64,000 nt of DNA from contig NZ_CP109598.1 in assembly GCF_036327775.1 (NCBI RefSeq), forward strand, positions 6,274,001 through 6,338,000, in the 5' to 3' direction. Position numbers and translations under genes: made by a program. Below, piece after piece: positions 20,319 through 29,975 of the stretch (positions are counted from its first letter, which is position 1; each line of letters starts with the position of its first letter). Origin of the DNA: Streptomyces sp. NBC_01498 (GTDB taxonomy: Bacteria; Actinomycetota; Actinomycetes; Streptomycetales; Streptomycetaceae). Below the pieces are notes generated by a model that saw only the letters and a program-made list of their open reading frames with translations, was not told the origin of the DNA and ran no database searches.

Positions 20319-20448
20319 GCGGGAGCGGAGCGGACCGCGGGGTACGGGGCGGTACGGGTACGGGGCGGGCGCGGCAGGCGTACGGGACGGACCGGCGCGC
20401 TCACGGCCGTACGACCTGTGGCCCGCGCCGCGTGCCGTACGCCGCCCG

Positions 20449-21693
20449 TCAGTCCTGAGGTACGGAGGGCGCGGGCGCCCCTGCCCCGCTCCCGGTCTCC
20501 GTACCGGCACCGCCCGCCGGGGCCGGCCGGCGGTCCCCGGTCCTCAGCACGCTCGCCCCCAGCACCAGACCGAACGCCAACAACGTCACCAGACCGAACG
20601 AGACCACCAGCGAGGTCGCGTCGGCGACCGCGCCGATCGCCGAGGGGGCGATCAGCCCCGAGGTGTACGTGATGGTCGCGACGCCCGCGATCGCCTGGCT
20701 GGGATTGGGCCCGCTGCGCCCGGCGGCGGCGAAGGCCAGCGGTACGACCACCGCCACACCGAGCCCGACCAGGCCGAACCCGCTCATCGCCACCACCGGA
20801 TTCGGCGCGAGCACCACCAGGGCCCCGCCGAGGGTCGCGGAGAGCCCGCCGACCCTGACGCACCGCACCGCGCCGAAGCGGTCGACGACCCGGTCCCCGA
20901 GCAGCCGCGCGACGGCCATGGTGAGCGCGAACGCCGTGGTGGACGCGGCGGCGACACCGGGGGAGGTGTCCAGTACGTCCTCCAGATAGACCGCCGACCA
21001 GTCGAGACTCGCGCCCTCGGCGAAGACCGCGCAGAAGCCGATCGCGCCGATGGCCAGCGCGGACCTGGGCGGCAGGGCGAAGCGGGGCGGCGGCTCGTCC
21101 TCCGGCGTACTGCGCAGGTCGAGCACCCAGCGGCAGGCGACCACGCCCGCCACGGTGAGGACGACGGCGGCGATCAGATGGTGCACACGGGCATCGCTGT
21201 CCATGTGCGCGGCGAGCGTGCCCCCGGCGGAGCCGAGCAGCGCGCCGGTGCTCCACATGCCGTGCAGACTGGACATGATCGACTTGTCGAGACGGTTCTC
21301 GATCTCCACACCGAGCGCGTTCATCGCCACGTCCGCCATGCCCGCCGTCGCGCCGAACACGAAGAGCGCCAGACAGAGCGTCAGCAGATTGGGCGCGAGC
21401 GCGGGCAGGGTGAGGGCGAGCGTCCACAGGGTGAGCAGCCCGCGCAGCGCCGTACGCGCGCCGAAGCGGTGGCTGACCGCACCCGCGAGTGGCATCGCGA
21501 CCGAGGCGCCGAGGGCGGGGAAGGCGAGCGCGAGGCCCAACTGCCCGGCGCTGAGCCCCGCGTGGTCCTGGATCCAGGGAATCCGGGTCGCGAAACTGCC
21601 GGTGACGGCGCCGTGGACGCAGAAAACGGCGGCCACGGCGTACCGGGCGCGGCGCAGTCCTGATCCGTCGTAGACCGGTGGCCCCTTCGTCAT
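20449..21693 (-). CDS. MFS transporter, probable exporter
   Basis: A 414-residue membrane protein with about twelve hydrophobic helices. The major-facilitator loop between helices 2 and 3 appears as GAVSHRFGARTALR, with its repeat GDRVVDRFGAVRCVR in the second half. The C-terminal 35 residues are Gly/Ala-rich and cytoplasmic. The protein resembles the YbjJ-like branch of MFS transporters of unknown substrate. It is divergent from a ROK regulator, with an inverted repeat between them, so ROK control in response to a sugar-like ligand is plausible. It converges on the monoamine oxidase gene. Confidence 0.88.
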   Translation of the reverse strand: MTKGPPVYDGSGLRRARYAVAAVFCVHGAVTGSFATRIPWIQDHAGLSAGQLGLALAFPALGASVAMPLAGAVSHRFGARTALRGLLTLWTLALTLPALAPNLLTLCLALFVFGATAGMADVAMNALGVEIENRLDKSIMSSLHGMWSTGALLGSAGGTLAAHMDSDARVHHLIAAVVLTVAGVVACRWVLDLRSTPEDEPPPRFALPPRSALAIGAIGFCAVFAEGASLDWSAVYLEDVLDTSPGVAAASTTAFALTMAVARLLGDRVVDRFGAVRCVRVGGLSATLGGALVVLAPNPVVAMSGFGLVGLGVAVVVPLAFAAAGRSGPNPSQAIAGVATITYTSGLIAPSAIGAVADATSLVVSFGLVTLLAFGLVLGASVLRTGDRRPAPAGGAGTETGSGAGAPAPSVPQD

Positions 21694-21775
21694 TCGCTCT
21701 TCCTCCCCGTGCGGCGATGTGACGCGCTTCCGGCGGTGGGCCCGACGGCCCGGCTCCCGCGATGCGACCGTAAAC

Positions 21776-21796
21776 TATCAGGAACCCTGCATGATA
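21776..21796. promoter_or_regulatory. Candidate ROK operator, TATCA-N11-TGATA
   Basis: An unusually AT-rich island in the divergent MFS-ROK gap contains the inverted repeat TATCA (21776-21780) and TGATA (21792-21796), 11 bp apart. It lies about 50 bp before the ROK start and 80 bp before the MFS start, where a shared operator would be expected. The binding protein is inferred from position only. Confidence 0.45.
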
Positions 21797-21847
21797 AATA
21801 GATGGCACCGTCCGCCCGGAAGCGCGGACATCTGGAAGGATCCAGCC

Positions 21848-23032
21848 ATGGCCGCATCCCCCAGCACGGCACGGGCCATCAACGACCGCCTCGCCCTGGA
21901 ACTCCTCCAGGAAGAGGGCCCGTTGACGGCGGCGCAGCTCAAGACACTCACCGGGCTGTCCCGGCCCACGGTCGCCGATCTCGTGGAGCGCCTCCAGGGC
22001 TCCGGCCTGGTCAGGATCGTCGGCGAGTCCGGCGGCCGGCGCCGGGGCCCCAACGCACGGCTGTACGGGCTGGTCGCCGACCGCGCGCACCTCGCGGCGC
22101 TCGACGTCCGGACCCAGGGCGTCTCCGTCGTCGTCAGCGACCTCCTCGGGGCGACCCTCGCCGAGGCGGTGCTGCCCATCGGCAGCGACACCGGAGTGGA
22201 ACCCGCCGTCGAGGGCGCGGCGGCCCTGCTGGAGCGCACGGTCCGCCGGGCCGGGGCCGTACGGCTGCACAGCGTCGGCATCGGCGCGCCCGGCCTCATC
22301 GATCCCGCGACCGGCGAACTCCGCGAGACCAGCGGCGTACCCGTCTGGCACCGAAGACTCGTCGCGGCCCTCCAGCAGCGCCTGACCGCGACCGTTCTCG
22401 TCGAGAACGAGACCAATCTCGCCGCCGTCGCCGAACAGCGCGTCGGCGCCGCCCGCGACCAGGTCGCGGGCACCTTCGTCCTGCTCTGGCTGGGCCTCGG
22501 CGTGGGCGCCGCGCTCGTCCTGGACGGCAAGGTCCGACGAGGCGCCTCGGGCGGCGCGGGGGAGATCGGTTTCCTGCCCGTGCCCGGCACCTCGGGGCTC
22601 CCCTCCGCCACCGCCTGCGACGGCGGGTTCCACACCCTCGCCGGATCGGCGGGCATCTGCGAACTCGCCTCCCGGCACGGCCTGTTCGCCGAGGCGAGAC
22701 CCCAGGAACCGCGCGCGGCGGCCGTCGTACGAGCCGCGTGGGCGGCGGGCGCGGCGGGCGACGCCTTCCTGGACGAGCTGGCCGCCCGCCTCGCGGTCGG
22801 CGCGGCGGCCATCAGCGCCGTGCTCGACCCGGGCCGGGTCGTCCTCGGTGGCGAGGTCGGCCAGGCGGGCGGCCCGGCCCTGGCTTCCCGGGTCGAGGCC
22901 CGCCTCGCGGAGATGTCCCCGCTGCGCACCGAGGTCGTGGCGAGCCCACTGGGCGGCGCGGCCGTCCTGCGGGGAGCACTGTTCACCGCACGGGACGCCG
23001 CCCAGAACGACCTGTTCGCACCGACCGTCTGA
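21848..23032 (+). CDS. ROK-family transcriptional regulator
   Basis: A 394-residue protein with an N-terminal winged helix (LLQEEGPLTAAQLKTLTGLS, then RPTVADLVERLQGSGLV) and a C-terminal ROK sugar-kinase-like domain. The ROK signature region VGIGAPGLIDPATG is present at about residue 140, and LLWLGLGVGAALVLDGKV near residue 215. The zinc motif CxCGxxGC is not intact: only a single Cys is seen near ATACDGGFHTLAG, so the effector site may be altered. ATG 21848 has GGAAGG 8 bp upstream; the frame is open to 21719. The last codons (DLFAPTV, stop) form the first copy of the 75-bp repeat array that follows. Confidence 0.88.
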   Translation: MAASPSTARAINDRLALELLQEEGPLTAAQLKTLTGLSRPTVADLVERLQGSGLVRIVGESGGRRRGPNARLYGLVADRAHLAALDVRTQGVSVVVSDLLGATLAEAVLPIGSDTGVEPAVEGAAALLERTVRRAGAVRLHSVGIGAPGLIDPATGELRETSGVPVWHRRLVAALQQRLTATVLVENETNLAAVAEQRVGAARDQVAGTFVLLWLGLGVGAALVLDGKVRRGASGGAGEIGFLPVPGTSGLPSATACDGGFHTLAGSAGICELASRHGLFAEARPQEPRAAAVVRAAWAAGAAGDAFLDELAARLAVGAAAISAVLDPGRVVLGGEVGQAGGPALASRVEARLAEMSPLRTEVVASPLGGAAVLRGALFTARDAAQNDLFAPTV

Positions 23033-23939
23033 AGGCGCGTCAGGACCACTGATCGAAGGGCGCCGACTCCGGCCCCGATCCGCGCTGTTCGCACCGGTCG
23101 CCTGACGGCACGCCTGAAACGCCGCGCGAGCCGATCCGTTCACCGAATCGCGCCGGATCGGGCCGGGCGCGTCGCCATTGCTGACGACACGTCAGGAATG
23201 CCGCGAAGCGGGCCTGTTCGCCGAGCCTTGATCGGTCCGCTCGCACCGCCGCCCCGGGGGCCCGCCGGAATCGACGTGCGAATCGACCTGTTCAGCGAAT
23301 CCTGCCCAATCGGTCCGGTCGCGTTGCCCAGCTGACGTGCCGTCGGGAATGCCGCGAAGCGGGCCTGTTCGCCGACCCTCGATCGGTTCAGTCGCACGGC
23401 TGCCCCCGGGGGCCCGCCGGAATCGCCGTGCGAATCGACCTGTTCGCCGAACCCTGCCCGATCGGTCCGGTCGCTGCTCACCTGACGTTCCGTCAGGTAT
23501 GCCGCAAACTGGGCTTGTTCGCCGAGCCTTGATCGGTTCAGTCGCACGGCTGCCCCCGGGGGCCCGCCGGAATCGCCGTGCGAATCGACCTGTTCACCGA
23601 ATCCTGCCCGATCGTTCCAGTCTCGTTGCCCAGCTGACGTTCCGTCAGGAATGCCGCAAACTGGGCCTGTTCGCCGAGCCTTGATCGGTCCGGTCGAGCT
23701 GCTCCCCGGCAGGCTGCCGGAAACCGCCCGCCGCCCCCGGCGGTCCTGCCGGAAACCGCCGCGTGAACCGACCTGTTCGCCGAGTCTCGCCCGATCGGTC
23801 CGGTCGCCTCGCCTGGCCGACGGTCTGTCAGAAGCGCCGCGCAGTGAACCCGTTCACCGGTTCCGCCCGGTCGGTCCGGCCTCACCACCACCCCGACGGC
23901 ACGTCGGAAACACCGCAGACCGACCCGCTCACCAACTCC
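23012..23939. repeat. Array of about 13 degenerate ~75-bp tandem repeats
   Basis: The anchor CTGTTC (or CCGTTC, TTGTTC, CCGCTC) recurs at 23012, 23085, 23136, 23214, 23288, 23365, 23440, 23515, 23590, 23667, 23773, 23850 and 23925. Most intervals are 73-78 bp; one is 51 and one is 106 (75 plus a 31-bp internal duplication). Each unit has a first half like CTGTTCGCCGA..CCTG, then CGATCGGTCCGGTCG. The second half contains a small inverted repeat such as CCTGACG-TTC-CGTCAGG and ends GGAATGCCGC. Neighbouring units differ, and pairs of units (about 150 bp) match better, so a dimer seems to have been amplified. The first copy is the 3' end of the ROK gene. The array lacks a convincing gene on either strand. 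Confidence 0.85.
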
Positions 23940-23976
23940 CGCCCCGCACAAGCCCCTTCCCCTTCCCCTTGCCCGC

Positions 23977-24723
23977 TCACCACTTCAGCGTCGCGAGGAA
24001 GTCCTCGAACGTCTCCTTGCCCACCGCCCGTTCGGGTACGAGCTGGAGCCCCTCTCGGAAGCCCGCGTACGCCTTCCCGAACAGCGGCAGCGACACCAGC
24101 CGCCGCCGGTGGTGCGCCGCCCGCAGGTACGCGTCGGCCAGGTCCCGGAGTGTCCGGATCTCCGGGCCGCCCAGGTCCGGCACCCGACCCGACGGCGGGC
24201 GCGTGGCCAGGTCGGCCAGCCGGGACGCGACCTCCGCCGAGCCGATCGGCTGGAGGCTCACCTCCGCCGGGAGCAGCGCGGCAACCGGCAGTTTCGTGGC
24301 GCCCTCCAGCATCCGCAGCACCAGGTCGTGGAACTGGGTCGTCCGCAGGATCGTCCAGCCGATTCCCGAGTCCTCCACCATCCGCTCCACGATCCGCTTC
24401 GTCCGGTAGTAGCCGAGCGGCAGCCGGTCCACCCCGACGATCGAGACGTACAGCAGATGCCCGACCTTCGCGCGTACCGCCGCCTCCACCAGATGCGCCG
24501 CCGCCCGGTCGTCACCGCCGCGCGTGGAGGTCGCGCAGTGGACCACCGCGTCCGCGCCCTCCAGCGCCCGGTCCAGCGCTCTGCTGTCGTCGTCGCGCAG
24601 ATCGACGGCATACGGCTGTGCGCTCCGGCTCAGCACCCGGACGGAGTGCCCGTCGGTGCGCAGCCGGTCCACGACCTGCCTGCCGAGTGTTCCCGTCCCA
24701 CCGGTCACGAGGATTGTCGCCAT
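23977..24723 (-). CDS. NAD(P)-binding atypical SDR / NmrA-like oxidoreductase
   Basis: A 248-residue Rossmann protein with the dinucleotide loop GGTGTLG at residues 8-14 and a later YYRTKR motif (residues 107-112) in the place of the SDR YxxxK pair. The overall form matches atypical SDRs of the NmrA/HSCARG type, which sense NAD(P) redox state or act as reductases on quinones and other substrates. ATG 24723 is divergent from the riboflavin riboswitch 190 bp away. The stop codon lies about 40 bp beyond the end of the 75-bp repeat array, so array transcripts could run antisense into this gene. Confidence 0.85.
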   Translation of the reverse strand: MATILVTGGTGTLGRQVVDRLRTDGHSVRVLSRSAQPYAVDLRDDDSRALDRALEGADAVVHCATSTRGGDDRAAAHLVEAAVRAKVGHLLYVSIVGVDRLPLGYYRTKRIVERMVEDSGIGWTILRTTQFHDLVLRMLEGATKLPVAALLPAEVSLQPIGSAEVASRLADLATRPPSGRVPDLGGPEIRTLRDLADAYLRAAHHRRRLVSLPLFGKAYAGFREGLQLVPERAVGKETFEDFLATLKW

Positions 24724-24915
24724 GTTCCCAGCCTGCCAGCGTCGCCGTCCCGGCGGGCGGCAGGGGGGCGGCCGAGCGGACGCCAGGGGGCGGTCCGGTC
24801 CCGGGTCCGGGGCGGGGCCGTGCCGCCCGCCCGGACACCCTCTGTGAGCCAGGGCACACACCGCGCCCTGATGGCCGACGATCAGCCGTGGCACACTGGT
24901 CGCGTACCAGCAGCA

Positions 24916-25042
24916 GCGCACTCCGGGGTCGGTGCAATTCCGAACCGGCGGTTACAGTCCGCGACCCGACCGCTTCCAGCGGCCGGTTGACCAGGTGAAA
25001 TTCCTGGACCGACGGTGAAAGTCCGGATGGGAGGCAGTGCGC
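24916..25042 (+). ncRNA. FMN riboswitch (RFN element) of the rib operon
   Basis: Closing stem P1 is GCGCACT (24916-24922) with AGTGCGC (25036-25042). Conserved RFN segments are present in order: CGGGGTCGGTGCAATTCCG, then ACCGGCGGTTACAGTCCGCG. After a variable arm come CCAGGTGAAATTCCTGG, GACCGACGGTGAAAGTCC and GGATGGGAGGCAG. This aptamer binds flavin mononucleotide. The 146 nt between the aptamer and the ribD start contains no clear intrinsic terminator, so control is more likely at translation or by Rho; that part is inference. Confidence 0.96.
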
Positions 25043-25188
25043 GGCGGGCCGTCGTCGGTACGCCGCCGTCCGGCGGGTCGTCCTCGGACGATCCGTTCCT
25101 TCGGTTTCGGCGTTCCCGTGTGCGTGTCCGTTTCTCTGTCGTCGTCCGACAGGCCCCGGAGTCCGTGCCCCAGAGGCAGGAGGACCCG

Positions 25189-26409
25189 GTGGCCACCACC
25201 ACGGCCGACACCGACACCGAGGCCATGCGTCGCGCCGTCGCGCTCGCGGCCCGCGCGCTCGGCGCCACCAGCCCCAATCCGGTCGTCGGCTGCGTGATCC
25301 TCGACGCCGCCGGGCGGTCGGCCGGCGAGGGGTTCCACCAGCGGGCCGGTGGCCCGCACGCCGAGATCCACGCCCTGCGCGCGGCCGGCGACCGGGCCCG
25401 GGGCGGCACCGCCTACGTCACTCTCGAACCGTGCGACCACACCGGCCGCACCGGTCCCTGCTCGCGGGCGCTCGTCGAGGCCGGGATCGCCCGGGTCGTG
25501 TACGCGGTCGCCGACCCCGACCCGGCGGCCCGCGGCGGTGCCGTCACCCTCCGGGCGGCCGGTGTCGCCGTCGAGAGGGGGCTGCTCGCCGAGGAGGCCG
25601 AGGCGGGCAACGCGGCCTGGCTCACCTCCGTACGGCTCGGGCGTCCGTACGTCCTGTGGAAGTACGCCGCCACGCTCGACGGCCGCGTCGCCGCCGCCGA
25701 CGCCACCAGCCGCTGGATCACCTCCGCCGAGTCCCGCGCCGATGTGCACCGGCTCCGCGCCGAGTCGGACGCCGTCGTCGTCGGCTCCGGCACCGCGCGC
25801 GTGGACGACCCGCACCTCGCCGTTCGCGGGGTGCCCGGCGCGGTCCCCCCGCTGCGCGTCGTCCTCGACACCGAGGCCGGCGTCGTACGGGCGGGGGCCC
25901 GCGTCCTGGACGGTGCCGCCCCCACACTGATCGCCGTCGCCGACGACGCCGACACGACGCACCTGAAGGCCGCCGGGCCCGGCGGGGCGCCGGTGGACGT
26001 CGTACGGCTGCCGCGCGCCGCACGCGGCCTGTCCGTCCCCGCGCTCCTCGCCGACCTGCACGCGCGCGGCGTCCGCTCCGTCCTCCTCGAAGGCGGCCCG
26101 GCGCTGGCCGGGGCCTTCGTCGCGGCCGGGGCCGTCGACAAGGTCGTCGGCTATCTCGCGCCGGTCCTGCTGGGCGCGGGCCCCGCCGCCCTGGGCGACG
26201 CCGGAATCACCACGCTCGCCGGGGCGTTGCGCCTGCGGATGACCGAGACCGTACGCGTCGGCCCCGACCTGCGCGTCACCGCGATCCCCGAGCGCCGAAC
26301 CGCCGTACCGACCGCCCCCGCGGCACACGAGACCACCGCGCGACCACACGCGGACACCCCCGTACACCCTGTGGCCGCCACCGCACAGGACGCACCGAAG
26401 GAGCGCTGA
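25189..26409 (+). CDS. ribD: Bifunctional riboflavin pyrimidine deaminase / reductase
   Basis: Second and third steps of riboflavin synthesis: deamination of the diaminopyrimidine, then NADPH reduction of the ribosyl side chain. The deaminase domain holds the zinc ligands His57 (GGPHAEIHAL), Cys82 and Cys91 (LEPCDHTGRTGPC) and catalytic Glu59. The reductase half starts near WKYAATLDGRVAA and has VLLEGGPALAGAF. GTG 25189 follows AGGAGG by 5 bp, giving 406 residues; the C-terminal 40 residues are an unconserved Ala/Thr/His-rich tail. ribE starts at the next base after the stop codon, so translation is coupled. Confidence 0.95.
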   Translation: MATTTADTDTEAMRRAVALAARALGATSPNPVVGCVILDAAGRSAGEGFHQRAGGPHAEIHALRAAGDRARGGTAYVTLEPCDHTGRTGPCSRALVEAGIARVVYAVADPDPAARGGAVTLRAAGVAVERGLLAEEAEAGNAAWLTSVRLGRPYVLWKYAATLDGRVAAADATSRWITSAESRADVHRLRAESDAVVVGSGTARVDDPHLAVRGVPGAVPPLRVVLDTEAGVVRAGARVLDGAAPTLIAVADDADTTHLKAAGPGGAPVDVVRLPRAARGLSVPALLADLHARGVRSVLLEGGPALAGAFVAAGAVDKVVGYLAPVLLGAGPAALGDAGITTLAGALRLRMTETVRVGPDLRVTAIPERRTAVPTAPAAHETTARPHADTPVHPVAATAQDAPKER

Positions 26410-27045
26410 GTGTTCACCGGAATCGTCGAAGAACTGGGTGAGGTCACCGCCGTGGAGAACCTCGGTGACTCCTCCCGCTTCCGACTGCGCGGCCCCGTCG
26501 TCACCGACGGCGCCCGGCACGGCGACTCGATCGCCGTCAACGGCGTCTGCCTGACCGTCGTGGACCTCGCCGAGGGCGAGTTCACCGCCGACGTGATGGC
26601 CGAGACCCTGGACCGTTCCAGCCTCGGCGCCCTCACCCCCGGCTCACGGGTCAACCTGGAGCGGCCCACGGCCGTCGGCGGCCGGCTCGGCGGACACATC
26701 GTCCAGGGCCATGTCGACGGCACCGGCACCGTCCTGGAGCGCCGGACGTCCGACAACTGGGAGATCGTCACCGTCGCACTCCCCGCCGGACTCGCCCGCT
26801 ACGTGGTCGAGAAGGGCTCCATCACCGTGGACGGCGTCAGCCTCACCGTGGTCGACGCGGGCTCCGACTTCTTCACCGTCAGCCTCATCCCCACCACCCT
26901 CGCGCTGACCACGCTCGGCATCAAACAGCCCGGCGACCCGGTCAACCTGGAGGTCGACATCATCGCCAAGTACGTGGAGCGGCTGCTGACTTCCGGGGGC
27001 CGGGACACCGACGGCGGCCGGGACGAGCGGGAGCGGGTCCGATGA
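26410..27045 (+). CDS. ribE: Riboflavin synthase, alpha subunit
   Basis: Dismutates two molecules of dimethylribityllumazine to riboflavin plus the ribityl-diaminopyrimidine. The 211-residue protein begins [12 protein letters not shown], the invariant start of the family, and has two lumazine-binding repeats of about 95 residues. The second starts around [13 protein letters not shown]. The GTG start directly abuts the ribD stop codon and the ATG of ribM overlaps its stop, so ribD-ribE-ribM are translated as a coupled set under the FMN riboswitch. The charged C-terminal tail ([16 protein letters not shown]) is not part of the core fold. Confidence 0.96.
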   Translation: MFTGIVEELGEVTAVENLGDSSRFRLRGPVVTDGARHGDSIAVNGVCLTVVDLAEGEFTADVMAETLDRSSLGALTPGSRVNLERPTAVGGRLGGHIVQGHVDGTGTVLERRTSDNWEIVTVALPAGLARYVVEKGSITVDGVSLTVVDAGSDFFTVSLIPTTLALTTLGIKQPGDPVNLEVDIIAKYVERLLTSGGRDTDGGRDERERVR

Positions 27046-27706
27046 GCGCCCTCGCCGCCTGGCCCGGTACGGCGTGGCTGAACGCGGAGGCGTTCACCGC
27101 CTTCGGCCAGCACATCATCTGGTCCGACATGGTCGGCAACACCGTCGGCCTGATCGCCCTCGCCCTCGGCTGGCGCCGTTCGATCCTCACCTGGCCCGCG
27201 CAGCTCCTGTCCGGCGTCATCCTTGTCGCCGCCTACGCCTCCGCGCACCTCAGCGGCGGTGTGGGCAAGCAACTCCTCGTCATCGGCGTCGCGTTGTGGG
27301 GCTGGCGGATGTGGCAGCGCGGGCGGCAACAGGCCCAGGACGGCACGATCGCCGTACGGTTCGCCACCTGGCCCGAGCGTTGGCTGCTGCTGGGCGGCAC
27401 GGCCCTGGGCACCCTCGCGGTCGGCGGCCTGTTCACCGCCCTGCCCGAACTGTCCTGGAACCCGTGGCCCGACGCGTACATCTTCGTCGGCACCCTCGCC
27501 GCGATGGTCGCCCAGGCGCGCGGCCTGGTGGAGTTCTGGTTCGCCTGGCTGCTGGTCGACCTCGTCGGCGTCCCGCTCGCCTTCAGCAGCGGACTCGCCT
27601 TCTCCGGCTTCGTGTACGTCGTCTACCTCGGCCTCGTCCTGTGGGGGCTGCGCGACTGGTGGCTGCGCACCCGCGCCGCCACCACGGCTCTGGAAGGAGC
27701 AACGGC

Positions 27707-27710
<4 letters not shown>
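27042..27710 (+). CDS. ribM: PnuC-like riboflavin transporter RibM
   Basis: A 222-residue protein with about seven hydrophobic helices and the PnuC-fold signatures [23 protein letters not shown] and the C-terminal [16 protein letters not shown]. In S. davawensis and S. coelicolor the gene at this place in the rib operon (ribM) encodes a facilitator of riboflavin and roseoflavin uptake, so I assign riboflavin transport rather than nicotinamide riboside. It overlaps ribE and ribBA by 4 bp each. Riboswitch control makes physiological sense, since import can replace synthesis when FMN is low. Confidence 0.9.
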
Positions 27711-28999
<1,289 letters not shown>

Positions 29000-29110
29000 C
29001 CACCGCACACCACGGCGACACCGCACCACGGCGACCTCGCACCACACAGCAAGCACGTCAAGCCACATCGGTACACCGGCACATCGGTACCCGGAACAAC
29101 AGGAGACACA

Positions 29111-29596
29111 TTGAGCGGCAAGGGTGCACCCGAAATCTCCGTCCGTGACAGCGGCGATCTGCGGGTGGCGGTCGTCGCGGCCCTCTGGCACGAGAAGATC
29201 ATGGACGGACTCGTCGACGGCGCCCTGCGCGCCCTGCGGGAACTGGGCATCGCCGAGCCGACCCTGATCCGGGTCCCCGGCAGCTTCGAACTGCCCGTCG
29301 CCGCCAAGGTCCTCGCCGACCGGGGACACGACGCCGTCGTCGCCCTCGGCGTCGTCGTCCGGGGCGGCACCCCGCACTTCGAGTACGTGTGCCAGGGCGT
29401 CACCGAGGGCCTGACCCGGGTCGCGGTCGACACCGGCATCCCGGTCGGCTTCGGCGTCCTGACCTGCGACACCGAGGAACAGGCCCTGGACCGGGCGGGA
29501 CTTGAGGGCTCCCGCGAGGACAAGGGACACGAGGCCGTCACCGCCGCCGTCGCCACCGCCGTCACCCTGCGTACCGTCGCCGAACCCTCGCGCTGA
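29111..29596 (+). CDS. ribH: 6,7-dimethyl-8-ribityllumazine synthase
   Basis: Condenses dihydroxybutanone phosphate with the ribityl-diaminopyrimidine; the enzyme forms an icosahedral or pentameric assembly. The 161-residue product shows [13 protein letters not shown], the substrate-binding [33 protein letters not shown] with the catalytic His, and [19 protein letters not shown]. The start is a TTG at 29111 with AGGAGA 5 bp upstream. It is 111 bp after ribBA, the only gap in the operon, and its stop codon overlaps the -35 box of the next promoter. Confidence 0.95.
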   Translation: MSGKGAPEISVRDSGDLRVAVVAALWHEKIMDGLVDGALRALRELGIAEPTLIRVPGSFELPVAAKVLADRGHDAVVALGVVVRGGTPHFEYVCQGVTEGLTRVAVDTGIPVGFGVLTCDTEEQALDRAGLEGSREDKGHEAVTAAVATAVTLRTVAEPSR

Positions 29597-29620
29597 CGGC
29601 CCCGCCGGACCGCGTAGGCT
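29593..29620 (+). promoter_or_regulatory. hisE promoter overlapping the ribH stop codon
   Basis: CTGACG (29593-29598), a 16-bp spacer and TAGGCT (29615-29620). The -35 box contains the TGA stop codon of ribH. The -10 box ends 10 bp before the hisE ATG, and no ribosome binding site lies between them, so the hisE transcript is probably leaderless or nearly so. Confidence 0.6.
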
Positions 29621-29630
29621 AGGCCGCACC

Positions 29631-29903
29631 ATGCCGAAGAAGACGTTCGAGGAGCTCTTCGCCGAGCTTCAGCAGAAGGCCGCCACGGGCGACCCCAGCA
29701 CCTCCCGCACCGCCGAACTGGTGGACAAGGGAGTGCATGCCATCGGTAAGAAGGTGGTCGAAGAGGCCGCCGAGGTGTGGATGGCCGCCGAGTACGAGGG
29801 CCCCGAAGCCACCGCCGAGGAGATCTCGCAGCTGCTCTACCACGTCCAGGTGATGATGGTCGCGCGCGGGATCTCCCTCGACGACGTCTACGCCCATCTC
29901 TGA
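29631..29903 (+). CDS. hisE: Phosphoribosyl-ATP pyrophosphatase
   Basis: Second step of histidine synthesis, hydrolysing phosphoribosyl-ATP to phosphoribosyl-AMP. The 90-residue all-helical protein has the MazG-type metal-binding helices: [18 protein letters not shown] and [17 protein letters not shown]. This is the stand-alone form used by Actinobacteria (hisI is separate). ATG 29631 has no ribosome binding site, consistent with leaderless translation from the promoter just upstream. hisG follows after 72 bp in the same direction. Confidence 0.95.
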   Translation: MPKKTFEELFAELQQKAATGDPSTSRTAELVDKGVHAIGKKVVEEAAEVWMAAEYEGPEATAEEISQLLYHVQVMMVARGISLDDVYAHL

Positions 29904-29975
29904 GCACCACCTCCGCCGGCGGCCGTTCCGCCGCCGCACCCCCACGCACACCTCACAGGTAAGGAAGCCGGTCCC

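Noticed and set aside
20078..23143. A 1,021-codon open frame on the minus strand
   Set aside because: It runs antisense through the monoamine oxidase end, the MFS gene and the ROK gene. Its product is Arg/Gly/Ala-rich shadow sequence with no family motif.
23012..23939. CRISPR array
   Set aside because: The whole ~75-bp unit is repeated, with no constant repeat and unique spacers, and no cas gene is nearby.
23140..23951. Open frames on both strands within the 75-bp repeat array (up to 137 codons)
   Set aside because: They exist because the repeat period is close to 25 codons. There is no ribosome binding site, the units are too degenerate, and the products have no recognisable fold.
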